A DNA stretch of 64,000 nucleotides from Bradyrhizobium liaoningense (GTDB lineage: Bacteria > Pseudomonadota > Alphaproteobacteria > Rhizobiales > Xanthobacteraceae). Both the position numbers and the translations under genes were made by a program. Of the stretch, positions 35,807-44,769 are shown piece by piece; within the stretch, counting starts at the first letter, position 1; each line of letters begins with the position of its first letter. A model generated the notes under the pieces. That model was not told the DNA's origin and did not search any database. It saw only the letters and a program-made list of their open reading frames with translations. Location of the stretch: NCBI RefSeq assembly GCF_018130955.1, contig NZ_JAFCJM010000008.1, positions 147,281 through 211,280 on the forward strand. The letters run 5' to 3'.

Positions 35807-35903
35807 GTCACCTGTGATCCGCCGTATCAAACAGGTGAATGCACTATCGCTGATTCGGGGCTATCCGAAGACCGACAAGGCAACGAGGCGCGCGCAAAAG
35901 TGT

Positions 35904-36215
35904 TTAGGGACGATTGAGCGCGGCCTGCAATTCCCCGAGCGCTTCAGTGAGCTGCTCGCGATGGGCGATGTCGTCCTTCGGTATTGCGGCGACACTCGCC
36001 GCGAGCTCGCGCAAGATGCCCGCGAGTAGGCCGAAATTGATGTGCAGATGCACCGATTTCCGCACGTCGTCCGCGCCCGGGCGCTGAAGCACGAGAGCGA
36101 ATCCGCTGCCGTCGAGATGCGCCTCGAAGCGCGATGAATGCTCGAACGTCCCGACATAGAACTTGTCGGGATATTCGAGCGCGACCTCGGCCTTGTCGGG
36201 AATGGGTTTTGACAT
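35904..36215 (-). CDS. Conserved hypothetical protein
   Basis: 103 residues, acidic-basic mixed and without membrane segments. A beta-rich first half (VALEYPDKFYVGTFEHSSRFEAHLDGSGFALVLQRPGADDVRKSVHLHINFGLL) is followed by a helical tail (EQLTEALGELQAALNRP). The start at MSKPIPDK is preferred over an upstream ATG. Divergent from the Irr-like gene, it shares an intergenic region containing a FixK-type box. I cannot assign a function. Confidence 0.7.
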   Translation of the reverse strand: MSKPIPDKAEVALEYPDKFYVGTFEHSSRFEAHLDGSGFALVLQRPGADDVRKSVHLHINFGLLAGILRELAASVAAIPKDDIAHREQLTEALGELQAALNRP

Positions 36216-36321
36216 CTTGAGCCTCGCCAATGCCAACCATTCTGGCATCGGATCGGGATCACGCTTTGCGCCAAGTCAGACTGAGAGAGATCAGACTGAG
36301 AAGAGCAGCCGCTGCCAGATT

Positions 36322-36335
36322 TGATCCGGATCAAA
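36322..36335. promoter_or_regulatory. FixK/FNR-type box upstream of the Irr-like gene
   Basis: TTGATCCGGATCAA is a perfect TTGAT-N4-ATCAA palindrome. It lies 99 bp upstream of the Irr-like ATG and 107 bp upstream of the divergent hypothetical gene, so either or both could be controlled by an oxygen-responsive FixK/FNR regulator. Confidence 0.7.
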
Positions 36336-36433
36336 GCGGAACCGCTGCTTTTGCGATCCGATGGCAACAAGAGCAGCGGGGCGCCGCGCGCGGCCGTTCG
36401 CTTCGGTATGATCCAACCGTGAGACGGCCCTCG

Positions 36434-36922
36434 ATGGATATCCTCTCCACCATGACCTTCGCCGGCGACATCAGCGAGGTCGCGCCTGAGGCCAGTGAGC
36501 CGCAGCGCGTCGATGACGCCACAGCTCATTGCGAACGCCTGCTGCGCGACGCCGGCTTGCTGCCGACGCGCCAGCGCCTGGCACTTGGGCAGCTCCTGTT
36601 CCTGAACGGCCATCGTCACGTGTCGGCGGAGACGCTGTTCGACGAAGCGGCCGCGGCGAACATGCGGCTGTCGCTCGCAACGGTCTACAACACGCTCAAC
36701 CAGTTCACCGAGGCCGGCCTGTTGCGCCGGATCTCGGCCGACGGCTCAAAGTCGTTCTTCGATACCGACATCAGCGTCCACCCTCATTTCCATCTCGAAG
36801 GCGAGGATTTGCTGGTGGACATCCCCCAGGATCTGATCTTCACGCAGATGCCGCAGGCCCTGCCGGGCCACGAGATCTCCAGGCTCGACGTCATCGTGCA
36901 CATCCGGCGGAAGCGGCAGTAG
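36434..36922 (+). CDS. Irr-like Fur-family transcriptional regulator
   Basis: 162 residues. HTH region LLPTRQRLALGQLLFLNGHRHVSAETLFDEAAAANMRLSLATVYNTLNQFTEAGLLRRI is typical of Irr, the heme-responsive iron regulator of Rhizobiales. A histidine cluster, H116-P-H118-F-H120, lies where Irr has its HHH heme/metal motif. The N-terminal heme regulatory motif GCPWHD of B. japonicum Irr is absent, so this is probably the second, HRM-less paralogue. The ATG at 36434 has only a weak ribosome binding site. Confidence 0.88.
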   Translation: MDILSTMTFAGDISEVAPEASEPQRVDDATAHCERLLRDAGLLPTRQRLALGQLLFLNGHRHVSAETLFDEAAAANMRLSLATVYNTLNQFTEAGLLRRISADGSKSFFDTDISVHPHFHLEGEDLLVDIPQDLIFTQMPQALPGHEISRLDVIVHIRRKRQ

Positions 36923-37016
36923 ACCGAAGCGGCCGCGGCCGGCGAATTGACCGGTTGGCCCCGGGAAGGTAACTTTTTGCCTTGCCGGATCGTCCAATCG
37001 CTCAAGGCGCGCGCCT

Positions 37017-37955
37017 ATGGAATGGTCAGCCAAACCGTTTCGTGCGGACCAGCCCTTTGGTAGCTGGGCCGACGATCTCGCTGCCGCCTTCGTCCGGCTC
37101 GAGCCGCGCCGGATGGCCGACCGTCCCTTCGAAGGCTCGATTGCGCGCACCGACGCTGCGCCGATCCAGATTTCGCTGGTCAGGGCCACCAGTCACCGGG
37201 TGCTGCGGCTGCGCAGTCACATTGCCGGCGGTGCGGACGATCTCTGCTTCGTGAATCTGCAGATCGGCGGTCTTGGCCGCACGACGCAGCGCGGACATGA
37301 GCAGGTTTGCGCAGTGGGCGATCTCGCGGTCGTCGACACCACCGAGCCGTTCGAGATCGCCAACGGTCGCGATTTCAGCCTGTATTGTTTTGCGGTCCCC
37401 CGGCGCCTGCTCCCGAACAATTTCTGCGATCGTCCGCGGCTCGCCCTGTCGCGCACCGAGGCCGGCCGCGCTCTATCGCGCACGCTCGCAAGCTATGCCG
37501 AGCTTTGTCTTGCAGCGCCGGCCCTCGCCGCAAGCGGCGGCGCGCATGTGGTCGAGCTGATCGCGCACGCGCCCGCGATGCTCGGCGAGCAACCGGTCGT
37601 GCGCGTGCATGCCCCGGTGCTGCTGTCGATGATGCTCGATCACATCGCGCGCCACAGCGACGATCCCGATCTCGACGCCGAGGCGCTGGCCGCAAGGTTC
37701 CGCTGCTCAGAGCGTTATGTGCACCGGCTGTTCGTCGCGACCGGCCGTTCCGTCGGCGAGCATGTCAATGACGCGCGGATCCTTGTATGCGCGCGGAACC
37801 TGCTCGACCCGCGCCATGGTCGCAAGACCATCGCCGAGATCGCGTTCGAAGCCGGCTTTTCCGACATCTCGCATTTCAACCGGCTGTTCAAGCGCGGTCA
37901 CGGCCTGACGCCGCGCGAGTTCCGGCGAACCATGACTCCCGGATCGCAATCGTGA
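37017..37955 (+). CDS. AraC-family transcriptional regulator
   Basis: 312 residues. The N-terminal half (about 10-195) resembles the AraC-binding-like/cupin region of NimR/FeaR-type regulators. Two HTHs in the C-terminal about 100 residues include the family signature IAEIAFEAGFSDISHFNRLFKRGHGLTPREFRR. It starts about 95 bp after the Irr-like gene and precedes the iorAB-like operon, which it might regulate; the distance to the 38042 gene is 86 bp. Confidence 0.9.
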   Translation: MEWSAKPFRADQPFGSWADDLAAAFVRLEPRRMADRPFEGSIARTDAAPIQISLVRATSHRVLRLRSHIAGGADDLCFVNLQIGGLGRTTQRGHEQVCAVGDLAVVDTTEPFEIANGRDFSLYCFAVPRRLLPNNFCDRPRLALSRTEAGRALSRTLASYAELCLAAPALAASGGAHVVELIAHAPAMLGEQPVVRVHAPVLLSMMLDHIARHSDDPDLDAEALAARFRCSERYVHRLFVATGRSVGEHVNDARILVCARNLLDPRHGRKTIAEIAFEAGFSDISHFNRLFKRGHGLTPREFRRTMTPGSQS

Positions 37956-38041
37956 TCCCTATTGAATTCTCCACGCCGTGATGCCCCCTCAAATCCCGCG
38001 ACGATTTCGGCTAACATCGCGCGTCGAACAGGAGTGATGAC

Positions 38042-38506
38042 ATGCCCAGCTATCGACTCCGCATCAACGAAAGCGATTTGTCGGTCGAGTCCGCGGACAG
38101 CGCCAAGCCGCTGCTCTACGTGCTTCGGGGCCTCGGACTGACGGCGACCAAGTTCGGCTGCGGCCTTGGCCAATGCGGTGCCTGCACGGTCATCGTCGAC
38201 GGCACGGCGGTGCAATCCTGCCAGTTGACCGTAGCCGATGCGCGAGACAAGTCGATCACGACGCTGGAAGGATTGGGAACGGCTGCGAAACCGCATCCGC
38301 TTCAGGCCGCCTTCATCGCGCATCAGGTGCCGCAATGCGGCTACTGCACGAGCGGCATGATCATGACGGCGGCCGCCTTGCTGGCGAAGACCCGGAAGCC
38401 GAGCGAGAGCGAGATTCGCTCGGCGCTGGAGCTCAATCTCTGCCGCTGCGGCTCGCATACGAGAGTCGTGAGCGCGGTCATGACGGCAGCGGAACAGCGA
38501 GGTTGA
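38042..38506 (+). CDS. Isoquinoline 1-oxidoreductase-type small (2Fe-2S) subunit
   Basis: 154 residues with two 2Fe-2S clusters of the xanthine-oxidase family: a plant-ferredoxin-type motif GCGLGQCGACTVIVDG and a helical second cluster QCGYCTSGM...CRCGSHTR. The length matches the small subunits (IorA/CoxS/CutC). Its product should transfer electrons from the molybdenum subunit that follows 1 bp later. No signal peptide is present; partners often cotransport with the Tat-carrying large subunit. Confidence 0.93.
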   Translation: MPSYRLRINESDLSVESADSAKPLLYVLRGLGLTATKFGCGLGQCGACTVIVDGTAVQSCQLTVADARDKSITTLEGLGTAAKPHPLQAAFIAHQVPQCGYCTSGMIMTAAALLAKTRKPSESEIRSALELNLCRCGSHTRVVSAVMTAAEQRG

Positions 38507-38507
38507 G

Positions 38508-40739
38508 ATGAGCACTTCCCTGGACCAGCTTCGCATCTCCCGCCGTGCCGTTCTCAAGGGCGGCGCGCTGACCGTTGGATTTGCACTGACGGTGACACCG
38601 GGCGCCGCCCTGGCGCAGGCTGTCGGTGGCGTGTCCCGTCGCACCGACGCCACACAGGTCGACGCCTATCTCGCCGTGAACGGTGACGGCACCGTGACGC
38701 TCTATTGCGGCAAGGTCGATCTCGGCCAGGGCTTGCGCATCGCGATTCCCCAAATCGCGGCCGAGGAACTCGGTATCGGTGTCGACCGGATCAAATATAT
38801 CGAGGGCGATACCGCCCTGACACCTAATCAAGGTCGAACGTCGGGCTCGACCGGCATCCAGCGTGGCGGCATGCAGATTCGTCAGGCCGCGGCGACCGCG
38901 CGCAAGGCTTTGGTCGATCTGGCCGCGCAACGTCTCAATCTCAGGCCGGACGACCTGATCGCCGCAGACGGCGAGGTGCGGCCGAAGGCAGGCGGGGACG
39001 GCATTCGCTTTGCGGATCTGCTCGACGGCCGCAAGTTCGACGTCAAGCTCGATCCCAAGGCGCCGCTGAAGGATCCCGCAAGCTACACCGTCGTCGGCAA
39101 GTCGCTGCCGCGCCCGGACGTGGCGGCCAAATGCCTGGGCACCGCGACTTATATCCATGACCTGACCTTGCCGGACATGCTGCATGCGCGCGTGATCCGG
39201 CCGCCTGCGATCGGCGCCACGCTCGTTGCGGTCGACGAGGGGTCGATCAAGGACCTGGCCGGCGCAAGAGTCGTGAGGCTCAAGGATTTCCTGGCCGTCG
39301 TCGCCGACGACGAATGGACGACGGTGCGCGCCGCGCGCAGCCTGCGCGCGCAATGGAGCGAGGCATCGAACCTGCCGGTTCAGGACCGGCTGACGGAAAC
39401 CCTGCGGACGGCTGCGGGCGCCACGGCGGAGACCCTCGTCACCAGGGGCACCCCGCCGTCAGCGCAGCCGCAGGACACCAAGACCCTGAGCGCCAGCTAT
39501 TTCTGGCCGATGCAGAGCCACGCCTCGCTTGGTCCATCCTGTGCAGTTGCCGACGTGCGCACCGACGAGGCGACGATTTGGACGGCGTCACAGGGCATGC
39601 ATGACAACCGCGTCACCTATGCCCGTTTCCTGGGCCTGCCCCTGGACAAGGTGCGGCTGATCTATCTCGAAGGCTCCGGCTGCTACGGCATGAACGGTCA
39701 CGAGGACGCGGCAGCCGACGCCGCCATCCTCTCGCGCGCGATGGGACGTCCCGTCCGCGTGCAATGGTCGCGTGCGGACGAACTTGGCTGGGACCCGAAG
39801 GGCCCGCCGCAACTGCTCGATCTCTCCGGCAGTGTCGATGCCGAAGGCCGCATCCTGGACTGGCGCACCGAGATGTGGATTCCGCAGACCACCAAGGGTC
39901 TGCTCAACATTCCCCTGCTCGGACCCCAGGCCGCCGGGCTCGACAACGTCGTCGGCCTCAACACCGGGTTGATCTCGCAGAACGGCGATCCGCCCTACGA
40001 GGCCGCGCACATGCAGGTCGTCGTGCACTGGCTGAAGGAGACGCCGCTGCGGCCGGCGCCGCTGCGCTCGCCGGGAAAACCTGCCAATTGTTTCGCGGTC
40101 GAAAGCTTCATCGACGAGCTGGCCGCTGCGGCGCGCCTCGATCCGGTCGCGTTTCGGCTGCGCGGCCTGAAGAACCCGCGGGGTGTCGAGCTGATCAAGC
40201 GGGTGGCCGCGATGATGAAATGGGAGCCGCGGGCCTCTCCAGGCCCGAACATTGTCGCGGCGGTCGCGCGCGGCCGCGGCATGTCCTACATCCACTACAA
40301 GCACAGCGAGACGTTCGTCGCCATGGGAATGGAGGTCGCGGTCGAGCAGGCGAGCGGCAGAATCCAGGTCGAGCGCGTCGTCTGCGCGCATGATTGCGGG
40401 CAGATGATCAATCCGGACGGCGTGCGCTCCCAGGTCGAGGGCAGCATCCTGCAAACGATCAGCCGTGTGCTGATGGAGGAAGTGAAGTTCGACCGGTCGC
40501 GCGTGACAAGCGTCGACTGGACCGGATACCCGATCCTGAGATTCTCCGATGTTCCCAGGATCGAGATCGATCTGGTCGATCGGCCCACCGAGCCGCCGCT
40601 CGGTGCGGGCGAAGCCGCCTGCGCTGCGGTGGGCGCCGCGCTCGCCAATGCCGTGTTCGACGCGACCGGCCTTCGGCTGCGGACCGTCCCGTTCACCCCG
40701 GAGCGGGTGAAGGCGGTGCAGAACAGCAAGGCGATCTGA
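38508..40739 (+). CDS. Xanthine dehydrogenase-family molybdenum subunit (IorB-like)
   Basis: 743 residues. A twin-arginine signal (ISRRAVLKGGALTVGFALTV...ALAQA) indicates periplasmic export after folding. Molybdopterin-binding regions include KVDLGQGLRIAIPQIAAEELG, the segment around LEGSGCYGMNGHEDAAADAA, and the catalytic Glu in PPLGAGEAACAAVG. Isoquinoline 1-oxidoreductase, aldehyde and nicotinate dehydrogenases are close families; the exact substrate (often an aromatic or N-heterocycle) cannot be fixed. It forms an operon with the 2Fe-2S subunit. Confidence 0.92.
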   Translation: MSTSLDQLRISRRAVLKGGALTVGFALTVTPGAALAQAVGGVSRRTDATQVDAYLAVNGDGTVTLYCGKVDLGQGLRIAIPQIAAEELGIGVDRIKYIEGDTALTPNQGRTSGSTGIQRGGMQIRQAAATARKALVDLAAQRLNLRPDDLIAADGEVRPKAGGDGIRFADLLDGRKFDVKLDPKAPLKDPASYTVVGKSLPRPDVAAKCLGTATYIHDLTLPDMLHARVIRPPAIGATLVAVDEGSIKDLAGARVVRLKDFLAVVADDEWTTVRAARSLRAQWSEASNLPVQDRLTETLRTAAGATAETLVTRGTPPSAQPQDTKTLSASYFWPMQSHASLGPSCAVADVRTDEATIWTASQGMHDNRVTYARFLGLPLDKVRLIYLEGSGCYGMNGHEDAAADAAILSRAMGRPVRVQWSRADELGWDPKGPPQLLDLSGSVDAEGRILDWRTEMWIPQTTKGLLNIPLLGPQAAGLDNVVGLNTGLISQNGDPPYEAAHMQVVVHWLKETPLRPAPLRSPGKPANCFAVESFIDELAAAARLDPVAFRLRGLKNPRGVELIKRVAAMMKWEPRASPGPNIVAAVARGRGMSYIHYKHSETFVAMGMEVAVEQASGRIQVERVVCAHDCGQMINPDGVRSQVEGSILQTISRVLMEEVKFDRSRVTSVDWTGYPILRFSDVPRIEIDLVDRPTEPPLGAGEAACAAVGAALANAVFDATGLRLRTVPFTPERVKAVQNSKAI

Positions 40740-40834
40740 GTTCACCCCCGGCCAAGAAATCGGTCGCTGCCGTCCAAGAATTCGGCCCTCGCCCGGCTCA
40801 CCCTTTGGGTTGATCCGAGCGAGGGAGACCATCA

Positions 40835-42079
40835 ATGGCGATCGATTTCACGCTGACACCTGCGCAGCGCGCGCTGCAGCATCAATCCCGAAAGTTCGCA
40901 AGGGAGGCGCTGGCCGGCGTACGCGAGGCCGAGCTGCTCGCGACGCCCGAAGAGCGCTTCCTCGCAACGCGGCCGATCTACGAAGCCATGGTCGCGGCGG
41001 GCTATTTGCGCAAATGCATTCCGCAACCTGCGGGCGGCGACAATGCCGGCCTGGTCGACATGGCAATCATGGCGGAGGAGTTTTACGCGGTGAATCCGAG
41101 CGTGACGCTGACCATGCTCGGCAGCGTGCTCGGGCTGTTGCCGATCCTGCTCGGTGGCACGCCGGAGCAATGCGGCCGCTTGCTCGCGCCGTTTCTGAAG
41201 ACGACCGGTGCGCCGCTCGCGGGCTTCTGTTCGTCGGAGCCCGGCGGCAGCGCCAATGCCGCCTCGCCGCCGCCCGGTGAGGGCGTGCGCACCACCGCAC
41301 GGCGTGACGGCGACATCTGGGTGATCAACGGCCGCAAGAAATGGGTGTCGTCGGCGACCGGATGGGACGGCAAGGGCGCCGATGTGCTCTGCGTGGTGTG
41401 CCGCACCGATGCGAGCGTGCCGCCGGAGCAGGGCGTGTCCATCATTGCGGTCGAGAAGCCCGCATCGGGCATCGTGCTCGAGCGCGCCATCGACGCGATT
41501 GGCCACCGCGCGCATCTCGTGCCGCAATTCGCGCTCCACAACGTCACGGCGCCGCGCGGCAATCTGCTGGGGCGGGAGGGCGGCGGGCTGATGCTGGCGG
41601 CGGCGGCCTTCACCGGGACCGCGGCGCTGGTCTGCATCTTCGGCGTCGCGCTGATGCGTGCGGCCTTCGAGCATGCGCTGCATTTCGCCCGCACCGAGAA
41701 GCGCGGCGGCGTGCATCCGATCATCGAGCATCAGGCGGTCGGCTATGCGCTTGCGGATGCCAAGACCACGATTGAGGCGGCGCGCTATCTGAGCTGGCGG
41801 GCTTGCCACGCACTCGACACGCAATCGGCCGGCGCCGACGAACTGGCGATCCAGGCCAAGATCTACGGCTCGGAGGCCGCCGTCCGCGTCATCACCGAGC
41901 TGATGCGCGTGGTCGGCATCGACTCCTACGACAACGAGGCGCCGTTCGGCCGTCTGCTGCAGGATGCGCTGGCACTGCCGATCTTCGACGGCGGCAACAT
42001 GGGCATCCGCCGCCGCCAGCTCCACACCATGCTGATGCGCCCGGACTACGATCCGCTGACCGCGTGTGGCGGGGCCTGA
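40835..42079 (+). CDS. Acyl-CoA dehydrogenase family protein
   Basis: 414 residues. The central region FCSSEPGGSANAA and WVINGRKKWVSSATGW correspond to the FAD/substrate motifs of acyl-CoA dehydrogenases, and the C-terminal helical domain includes the R..YG..A..I..E motif region (IQAKIYGSEAAVRVITELMRVVGIDSY). The usual catalytic Glu is not obvious at a canonical position, so it may be an atypical or monooxygenase-like (DszC/acyl-CoA-type) member. It starts 95 bp after the molybdenum subunit gene and may share its transcript. Confidence 0.85.
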   Translation: MAIDFTLTPAQRALQHQSRKFAREALAGVREAELLATPEERFLATRPIYEAMVAAGYLRKCIPQPAGGDNAGLVDMAIMAEEFYAVNPSVTLTMLGSVLGLLPILLGGTPEQCGRLLAPFLKTTGAPLAGFCSSEPGGSANAASPPPGEGVRTTARRDGDIWVINGRKKWVSSATGWDGKGADVLCVVCRTDASVPPEQGVSIIAVEKPASGIVLERAIDAIGHRAHLVPQFALHNVTAPRGNLLGREGGGLMLAAAAFTGTAALVCIFGVALMRAAFEHALHFARTEKRGGVHPIIEHQAVGYALADAKTTIEAARYLSWRACHALDTQSAGADELAIQAKIYGSEAAVRVITELMRVVGIDSYDNEAPFGRLLQDALALPIFDGGNMGIRRRQLHTMLMRPDYDPLTACGGA

Positions 42080-42107
42080 AATAGAGCCGCGACATGTGCG
42101 GCGTTTA

Positions 42108-42254
42108 TCCTTCTCCCCTTGTGGGAGAAGGTGGCGCGAAGCGCCGGATGAGGGGTTGTCTCCGCAGTTCAACTGCGAGAGATTCGTTCGCGGAGAGAAC
42201 CCCTCACCCGGCTTCGCTTTCGCGAAGCCACCCTCTCCCACAAGGGGAGAGGGT
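42108..42254. repeat. Long inverted repeat, family C copy 1
   Basis: TTCTCCCCTTGTGGGAGAAGG at the left and its complementary CTCTCCCACAAGGGGAGAGG at the right, with an inner GGCGCGAAGCGCC / GGATGAGGGGT segment. Almost the same 145-150 bp element occurs at 48714 and 58414. It lies between convergent genes. Confidence 0.85.
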
Positions 42255-42272
42255 AGAAAACTCTACGCTCGA

Positions 42273-44588
42273 CTAAGCTCCGTGTATCCGCCTTGACTGC
42301 TCCTCATAGGTCGCGGCTTCCGTGGCCGCGAGCCGTTCGAGCTGCACCGCGACGTGCTTGTGATAGGGCGTGCCGGCGATCGGATCGCGGTTGCCGCTTT
42401 CGGTGAGCGCGTTGATGCGCGGGCCGTTGCTCAGCCGCTCGCCATTGCCTGTGGGGTAGGTCTGGCCATAACCATGCGGCAGTGCGAGCTGGCCGTCGCG
42501 CATGGAGTCGTCGCGCTTGGCGCGGGCGACAATACGCCCCGCAGGCGAGCGCACCGCGATCCAGTCGCCGTCGCTCGCGCCGAGCGTCTCGAGGTCGCGC
42601 GCGTTGATGAGCAGCGCGCCATCCGGATCGTCGCGCCGCCATGCCGGATCGCGAAAAATCTGGTTGGCGTTGAACATGCGCCGCTGGCCGGCCGCGAGCA
42701 CGAAGGGATAGTCGCGCGCGGGCAGCGCGCTTGCGGGATCAAGTTTTTCGAGCCACTCCAGCATCGGCGCGATCGCGAGCCGCACTTTGCGATCGGGATG
42801 GGCGAGCAGCGTCCACACCTCATCATAGTCATGCTCGGTGATCACGGTGCCGTGGCGCGCGCCGACGATGGCGTCGAACAGCGCATCGCCGAGCGCCGCG
42901 TCCGTCACTTCGGGCCCGGCCTTCAACGCGCGCCGTACCGCCACCGGCGAACGCTTGGCGCAGGCGAGCGACGCCATCCAGAGCGGCGCGGCGGCCGCGG
43001 TGCCGTCGGGCAGGCTCGCACCCAGCGTATGATAAAGTACGAGCGCGCCGAGGCTCGCGAGTTGCGGATTGGCGCCCATGAAGGCGCGGAATTCGCTGGC
43101 GAAGGCCGCGCGGGAATGCAGCGCGGCCTCGCGCAACGGCGCCAGCGCGTTGTCGCCGGGCAACAGGCCGAGCGCGCGCGACAGGCGCGTGTAGATTTCG
43201 GGCTCGGGCAGGGTGCCTTCGAGCGGTGCCACCACGCCAGCCCGGACATGGAAGACGTTCGCCGGAAACTCGAAATTGAACAGCGTGAACTCGGTTTTCT
43301 CATACTGCGATGAGGCCGGCAGCACGTAATGCGCAAGCTGCGCCGTCTCGGTCATGGCGACGTCAACGACGACAACGAGATCGAGCGCGCGCAGCGCTTT
43401 CTCGACCGCGGCGGTGTTGGCGGCGGTGTTCGCCGGATTGGACGAGTCGATCCATGCCGCGCGCAGGCGATCGGGATGATCTGATAGCACGGCGTCGCAG
43501 AACAGGTTCGGCGGCAGCAAGCCTCCGATCACCTCGGTGTCGACAGCGGCAAAGCGCTGGTTCGGCGAATTGCCCCAGAGGGGTTGCAGCCAGCTATGGA
43601 GCTGGTTGGTGCCCTTCCGGCCAAAACTGCCGGTCAGCATGATCAACAGTTTTTCCAGATAGGAGTTGAGCGTCGAGTGCACGCCCTGCTGGATGCCGAG
43701 CTCGACCCGCACCGTCATGGCCTTTGCGGCAACGATCATGTCGACGCAGCGCTCGATCTGGTCGAGCGGAACGTCCGCGGCCTCGGCCCATTGCGCGACG
43801 GGAATTTTCAGCAGCGCGTCGCGCACCTCGTCATAGCCGGTCGTATGCTCTGCGACGAACTCGCGGTCGACCGCGTCGCGCCGCACCAGCGTTGCCAAAA
43901 TCGCGCCGAGCAAAAAGGCGTCGGCGCCGGGCCGGACGGCGAGATGCAGATCGGCCATCTCGGCCGTTTCCGAACGGCGCGGATCGATCACGATCAGCTT
44001 GCGATTCGGATCCTTCCGGATCTGGTTCAAATGATCGCGCGCGTTGGGGAAACCGTGCGCGACCCAGGGATTGGCGCCGATCACGAAGAGGAGGTCGCAG
44101 TGATGGACGTCCTCGGCGGTGTGGCAGGTCTGGCTGCCGAACATGTGGCCGTTGACCCAGAAATCGCCGGTCTTCTCCTGCGCCAGCGCATTGAAGACGT
44201 GGCGCGAGCCAAGGGCGCGGAGCAGCGCATTGGCATAGGCGCCGCCGGCGTGGTTGCCCTGGCCGCCGCCGCCATAGAGCGCGATGCTCTTGCCGCCGTG
44301 GCGTTCGACCAGATCGCGCAGCCTGGCTGCGATTTCCGCGATCGCAGTGTCCCAGTCGATTGCGTCAAAACCGCCATCGGCGCGGCGGCGGAGCGGCGTG
44401 GTCAGCCGATCGCGGTGATGGGCGTAGAACGGGATGCGTGAGGCCTTGTTACAGAGATAGCCCTGCGATTTCGGATGCTCGCGGTCGCCGCGCACCTTTG
44501 TGATGCGGCCGTCATCGACCCGGACTTCAATGCCGCAATTGACGTAGCAGAGGTTGCAGGCGGTCTTGCGCCATTCGGAATTTTGCAT
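42273..44588 (-). CDS. Molybdopterin oxidoreductase (formate dehydrogenase/nitrate reductase family)
   Basis: 771 residues of the DMSO reductase superfamily. An N-terminal 4Fe-4S site CNLCYVNCG...GYLCNKASR (about residues 10-47) is followed by molybdopterin motifs GANPWVAHGFPNARDHL, PRRSETAEMADLHLAVRPGAD and GSFGRKGTNQL, and the C-terminal cap (GNRDPIAGTPYHK). The cysteine in SQTCHTAED may be the molybdenum ligand, but alignment is needed. No Tat signal, so probably cytoplasmic. No companion electron-transfer subunits or maturation genes are adjacent. The start at MQNSEW is set by GGGAGAG. Confidence 0.9.
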   Translation of the reverse strand: MQNSEWRKTACNLCYVNCGIEVRVDDGRITKVRGDREHPKSQGYLCNKASRIPFYAHHRDRLTTPLRRRADGGFDAIDWDTAIAEIAARLRDLVERHGGKSIALYGGGGQGNHAGGAYANALLRALGSRHVFNALAQEKTGDFWVNGHMFGSQTCHTAEDVHHCDLLFVIGANPWVAHGFPNARDHLNQIRKDPNRKLIVIDPRRSETAEMADLHLAVRPGADAFLLGAILATLVRRDAVDREFVAEHTTGYDEVRDALLKIPVAQWAEAADVPLDQIERCVDMIVAAKAMTVRVELGIQQGVHSTLNSYLEKLLIMLTGSFGRKGTNQLHSWLQPLWGNSPNQRFAAVDTEVIGGLLPPNLFCDAVLSDHPDRLRAAWIDSSNPANTAANTAAVEKALRALDLVVVVDVAMTETAQLAHYVLPASSQYEKTEFTLFNFEFPANVFHVRAGVVAPLEGTLPEPEIYTRLSRALGLLPGDNALAPLREAALHSRAAFASEFRAFMGANPQLASLGALVLYHTLGASLPDGTAAAAPLWMASLACAKRSPVAVRRALKAGPEVTDAALGDALFDAIVGARHGTVITEHDYDEVWTLLAHPDRKVRLAIAPMLEWLEKLDPASALPARDYPFVLAAGQRRMFNANQIFRDPAWRRDDPDGALLINARDLETLGASDGDWIAVRSPAGRIVARAKRDDSMRDGQLALPHGYGQTYPTGNGERLSNGPRINALTESGNRDPIAGTPYHKHVAVQLERLAATEAATYEEQSRRIHGA

Positions 44589-44769
44589 CGGCGTCTCTCC
44601 CGGGATCGTCTGGCCGGTCAATTTATATTATGATCGTCATATATACAACGGCCTTCGCGGGCGGCTGCCGGCAACAGGCGGACACGCAAGGGTGATGGCG
44701 CCGCGCCGCCCGGCATGCCAGACTGGTTCCGATCGCCAAAAACAGTCCCAAGATCAGATCGGTGGAATC

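Noticed and set aside
42108..42254. Family C repeat as a classical terminator
   Set aside because: There is no T-tract after the stem, and the same element also lies between genes on the same strand.
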